Assembly (NCBI GenBank): GCA_003313425.1
Contig: NHZP01000006.1
Coordinates: 930,001-994,000 of the forward strand
Source of the DNA: Pseudopyrenochaeta lycopersici
Lineage: Eukaryota; Ascomycota; Dothideomycetes; Pleosporales; Pseudopyrenochaetaceae
Direction: 5' to 3'
Length of the DNA stretch: 64,000 nt
Numbering within the stretch: position 1 is the first letter of the stretch; each line of letters begins with the position of its first letter. Shown one piece after another: positions 59,712-64,000 of the stretch. A program made the position numbers and the translations under genes. The notes beneath the pieces were generated by a model. That model had not been told where the DNA came from and made no database searches. It saw only the letters and a program-made list of their open reading frames with translations.

Positions 59712-62700
59712 ATGGCGTCAGAGCAAACCCCAGAAGCCAGGGAGCTTGCCCTTGTCGGCAAGCTTGAGATGCGTATAGCTCTAGCAAGCTCAGAGAAGAA
59801 ACTGGAGGACCTATTAAAGACATATCTCTCCCCGCTGCTTCTCAAACTTGGCTCCGAGAGCGTGGCCGTTAGAAACAAAGTAAGGCTGCCGAAAGCTCCC
59901 TTATCCGGTTCACTGTCATGCCACTCTTTTTTGGGGTCGAACGCCGCTGATAGCGGCTTCTCTTTTTAGGTCATCTCTATTTGCCAGCACATCAACACCC
60001 GCATCAAATCACAGTACGCATCCACTCTGGAACAAAGAGAGACTGTGCCAAACTAACCAGGCCCACTAGAGACATCAAACTTCCGGTTGCTGCCCTTCTA
60101 AAGCAGTACAAAGATAACGCGGATGTGCCTTTGATACGGCACTTTGATATTCTCTACATTCAACAGGGCATCTCACGACTCTCGGTATCTGAACGACTTG
60201 AGCTGTTACCCATCTTGCTTCAAGGTATTGCCAAAGACTATGCAAAGTCTGTTCAGCATGCTTCACAACTCTTCCACCTTATCCTGCGCCTCTTGGTCCA
60301 CTTCAAGCTTCCACTACGTGGCAGCAAAGAAGATGATGAACTCAGGACAACATTAGGACTTACTGATGAAGATGCGGCTTTCCTCTCTACATGGTTTGGA
60401 AAGCTATTGTTGCTAAACATTGTGCGAGCAAGTAGCCAGGAAGCTGCTGGCTCGCTCAGATGCCCCGGCCTTTCTGTCGAGGAGTACAAGTTTCTCACGC
60501 TTCAAGGCAAACCAGATGCTTGGGATCCTAGTTCAGAATCAGGTTTGAATCTGACCGAAGCCAAAGCCTTGGTATCGCGCTTTCTGGCGAGCGGCATGTT
60601 CAAAGATGACGAGAAGTTTTTTCCGGCACTGTTCGCGGCTGCCGACACGAACTCTCGAATATCTGAAGTCGGCGAGGATACACTGAAGCGTGTCCTGCTT
60701 TCCAAGGATCTCGAAGAGTCGACCGTAGTCGACACTTTGTTTGATTTCTACTTTGGCTCAGCTATGCCGCAAGGGCAGCTACCTGTGAAAACACCACTAA
60801 GGATAAGGATCCTCAATGTTCTTTCGAAATCCGTCAAATGCACAACATATCCGCATCAGATTGCCAAGATCGTAGAGGAAGGCCTGTTGTCGGCTGAACT
60901 GAATCCGACCAACAGGGCAGCAGGAAGAGAAGCATCCAAATTTCGTTCCGCTATCTTCTCTCTGGTCAATTTTGTCGCTCGACGTGGCGCGTCATCTGAT
61001 CTCTCCACCGTTGCCGAAGGTTTGGTAGGCAATCTAAGGGCTTTCATCCAAGATCAAGGATGGCCGGTCCCGGATCGCGACCAAGATATGGAGCTACGAG
61101 GATATGGTTATGAAACCATCGGGCTGCTAGCCAAAGCTACTCCGGAGAAAATCCTCGTCGAGCCTACCCTGGACCTGCTAGAATGGCTGTTACGCTCTCT
61201 GCGAGAAGATTCGGCAGGCAAAGATGTCGCTGTGAGCATAGAGGAAGCTCTTTCTTCAGTTCTAGGCGCATTCTCAAAACCTTTCCATGCCTCTGCGATG
61301 CCCAGATTCCGACAAATACTGCTCAGGTATGCCTCAGTGGACCAGGCCACCACTCCAGCTTCCGCACATTTTACAAGAAGCACGCGTTATGTTGCAACTC
61401 GATTTGCAAATCGTTGTCTTCCATTTGATGACTCCTTGGCGAGATGGATAGATATACTCGCTGTCAGCGGAGGAACCGCTGAGCGACACGAGGTTGTTGA
61501 AGAGGGGCGCCGTGGCCTTGACCCATATTGGTTCAAGATGTCAAATACACCTCCTGGAGCCGGGGAACAGAGCAAATTAGTCTTCCCAGATTTCAAAAAG
61601 TTGGTTGACTTTATCTTTCTGCAACAAGGCGACGACGAAGACGCAATGGATCTCGATCAACCAGACGATATTCTCACTTCTGTTCAAAACTTTCATCAAC
61701 AACGTCCAGGGGCACTTCCTACAGTCATTACTTTTTGTTCCGAAGTAGCCATGCAGTCAGCGCTCTCTGACAAAGATCTAGGTAAAGAGATTCCAGAAGA
61801 CTGGGGAAGGAAACTTGATGCCCAAATGACTACAGATATGCGTGCGCGACAAGCTTTCCGTGCTTTCGCAGCAAATGACCTTCACTCTCAGTCTCTTGCC
61901 ATGTTGTTGAGGGCTAGTTTCGATAGACTCACACGAGATGATGTGAGCGACATTGGAGACATCGGGACCACTTTTGTGCGATTATTATCCCTTTTGCCAC
62001 AACGACAGTGGGTCCTGGCACAACTGGTCCAGGATTTCCGTGCATTGGAGCCGTCCATAATATCAAACAATGTTAGCCGGCGCCTTGCTGCCGCTCATGC
62101 CTATGGATTACTAGCTTCTCACGATGATTGCAACCAGGAAGCCCTTGGAAGGTCACAGGGTCTTTTTTTCAACAAGTTGAGTACATGGAAGACAGCCGTT
62201 GGCGGCGACATCAATCAGATCAGTGGGGTCATCTTGGCACTTGGATATTACTTCAGCAGAGCTTTCTGGAGGAGTGGTGCAGCGGCCAGTGCCATCACAG
62301 ACGATCATCCCATCCATCAGCTATTACAGCCGTTGTTCGAGATACTGAAAGAGTCGAGAGATGCAACTCTCAAAGGAGCTGCCTACTCTTGTATCGATCA
62401 ACTCGCGCTCTTCCACGTCGTCACGCCCTTGTTAATTGCGAAATATGCCAAAGTGGAGGACGTAGCCCAGCAAATTTATGATGCTGCAAAAGCAGGAACG
62501 ACAGCCGCGATTCTTGCACTGGGCCACTTATCCATGATAACGGACGAGGTTGATGTAGAAAATGAAGGAGCAACAGACTACAAGATCATCGGCGATAAGC
62601 TGCACGAGCTGCACGAGGTCCGCCAACCGGAAGTGCAGTTCTCTGTTGGTGAGGCGCTGAGTTGTTTCGCTACGGGTTGGGACTCGAAGGCACTTACAGC

Positions 62701-64000
62701 CGAGCTGGATATCTTACATCCAGACCAAGTACAAGACCCATGGGATGCGCCATTGCAGACGCCTTCGGGGCCTACGCGAGAGAAGACACTTGGCGTCATT
62801 CTCGAGAAGACTTTAAAAGGCTGTTTGCAGACTAAACCTTCGCTCAAAAAAGCATCTGTTATATGGCTGTTATGTCTTCTCCAGTATTGCGGCCACAAGC
62901 CTGAGATGCAAGGTTACTTAGGTCAATGCCAGCTGGCATTCAAAAATTGTCTCTCTGACCGTGACGAGGTTGTCCAAGAGGCAGCGTCACGAGGGCTGGG
63001 CTTAGTTTACGAGAAGGGAGATCGCCAACTCAAAGATGATCTCGTTCGCGACCTCGTGGGTTCCTTCTCGGACAACAAGTCTAAGATGGCAGGCACTGTT
63101 TCGGATGACACACAGCTATTCGAGCATGGTGCGCTCCCTACTGGTGACGGCTCGATCACAACGTACAAGGATATCTTGAACCTTGCAGCCGAAGTTGGGG
63201 ATTCAAGCTTGGTATATCGCTTTATGTCCATGGCTTCGAACAACTCCATTTGGTCGAGTCGAGCGGCATTCGGACGATTTGGGTTGAGCAATATCTTCTC
63301 AGACTCGAGTGTGGATGGATATTTGGCTCAAAACCCGAAATTGTATCCCAAGCTGTACCGGTATAGGTATGTTTCCAACTAGACTGAGACAAGTAGATTG
63401 AACGATATACTAACATAGACTCAGGTTTGATCCGAACCCTAACGTGCAACGCTCGATGAACGATATTTGGAACGCATTAGTTAAAGACTCCTCTGCGACT
63501 ATTGACAAGCATTTCGATGCCATCATGGACGATCTTCTCATCAGCATCTTGACGAAAGAGTGGCGCGTCCGCCAGGCCTCTTGTGCGGCACTAGCAGACA
63601 TTTTGCAAGGTCGCAGCATCGAAAAGGTAAGTAAAGTTGCATGATCAGCCCTCTCAACACACCCACTGACGAACATCCTAGTACGAGAAGTATCTTAGTG
63701 CGATCTGGGACAAAACATTCAAAGTCCTTGACGACATCAAGGAGACCGTCCGCGTTGCCGCAGCCTCTCTCGCCCGAGTACTAACTGCGATCCTGACTCG
63801 CTCCCTCGAAGCTGGCGATGCATCAATCAAGTCAGCTAATGCACAGCTAACCCGCGTTTTACCTTTCCTCTTCTCCACGTCAGGTCTCGAGTCCTCGGCT
63901 GAAGAAGTTCGTCTTTTCTCGGTACATACACTCCTAAAAATCGTCAAAAAGAGCAACGCAAAGACGCTTAACCCCCACGTCCCCGAGCTGGTAGAGCGGT
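59712..64000 (+). CDS. ECM29: proteasome adaptor and scaffold ECM29 (5' part, cut by window end)
   Basis: Exons 59712-59879, 59970-60013, 60070-63366, 63425-63626 and 63682 to beyond 64000 encode the first ~1343 residues of a protein that is usually about 1800-1900 aa. MASEQTPEARELALVGKLEM and VISICQHINTRIKSQD/IKLPVAALLKQY open the HEAT-repeat superhelix. GLTDEDAAFLSTWFGKLLLL, LRGYGYETIGLLAKATPEKI, DEVVQEAASRGLGLVYEKGD and WRVRQASCAALADILQGR are conserved ECM29 segments. The protein clamps the 20S core to the 19S cap, monitors proteasome assembly and links proteasomes to other sites. Introns of 55-90 nt keep phase throughout; exon 2 is only 44 nt. The visible coding sequence is intact. The start ATG is preceded by a divergent UBX5 gene. 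Confidence 0.93.

Overview
This is a nuclear segment of a filamentous ascomycete genome (Pezizomycotina). Its genes carry short introns (44-192 nt) with GTAAGT/GTATGT-type donors, CTAAC/CTGAC branch points a few bases before the 3' AG, and no Shine-Dalgarno or operon logic. The gene set (VID21, SET1, GFA1, FAP1-type NF-X1 protein, BIG1, Zn2Cys6 factor with a fungal C-terminal domain, GH10 xylanase, P450) is typical of such fungi. A Dothideomycete is my best guess, but that is inference from gene content only.

Layout. 0.9-5.6 kb: NuA4 scaffold VID21/EAF1 (-). 5.9-7.5 kb: ribosome-biogenesis WD40 protein MAK11 (+). 7.6-11.9 kb: vacuolar cation-chloride cotransporter VHC1 (-), diverging from an AVT3/4-type vacuolar amino-acid transporter (12.5-14.9 kb, +). 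16.9-19.3 kb: GFA1 (+), with a 5-nt first exon and a GC-AG intron. 19.8-20.5 kb: lumazine synthase RIB4 (+). 21.8-25.8 kb: H3K4 methyltransferase SET1 (+). 26.6-29.5 kb: a Zn2Cys6 regulator (-), an unresolved short gene (-) and a broken short-chain dehydrogenase (+). 30.1-31.2 kb: RAM2 prenyltransferase alpha subunit (+). 32.0-39.8 kb: a metabolic stretch with L-serine/threonine dehydratase (+), ILM1 (-), membrane dipeptidase (+), L-lactate dehydrogenase (+) and an FAD monooxygenase (-). 40.5-46.4 kb: BIG1 (-) diverging from an NF-X1/FAP1 protein (+), then a small membrane protein (-). 46.4-54.0 kb: a gene-sparse accessory stretch with a possible gene relic, secreted GH10 xylanase (-), a microsomal P450 (-) and a SnoaL-like gene (+). 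54.3-64.0 kb: an orphan protein with a UBA-like segment (+), UBX5-type Cdc48 adaptor (-) and the 5' two-thirds of ECM29, the proteasome adaptor (+), which runs off the right edge.

Functional themes. Several head-to-head pairs share a promoter and a cellular site or process: VHC1/AVT3 (vacuolar membrane), UBX5/ECM29 (Cdc48/proteasome), BIG1/FAP1 and VID21/MAK11. The 32-39 kb stretch could feed peptides, serine and lactate towards pyruvate, although no co-regulation is shown.

I found no convincing new system, CRISPR array, transposon, tRNA or rRNA. The most unusual signals are at the RNA level. The SnoaL gene keeps frame only if its intron ends in TG rather than AG. GFA1 splits its catalytic Cys codon after a 5-nt exon and then uses a GC-AG intron. 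SET1 has a frame-preserving intron inside the SET domain. A two-copy 11-bp repeat spaced 21 bp lies upstream of the serine dehydratase. All exon boundaries are my manual predictions from splice motifs, frame and family expectations.
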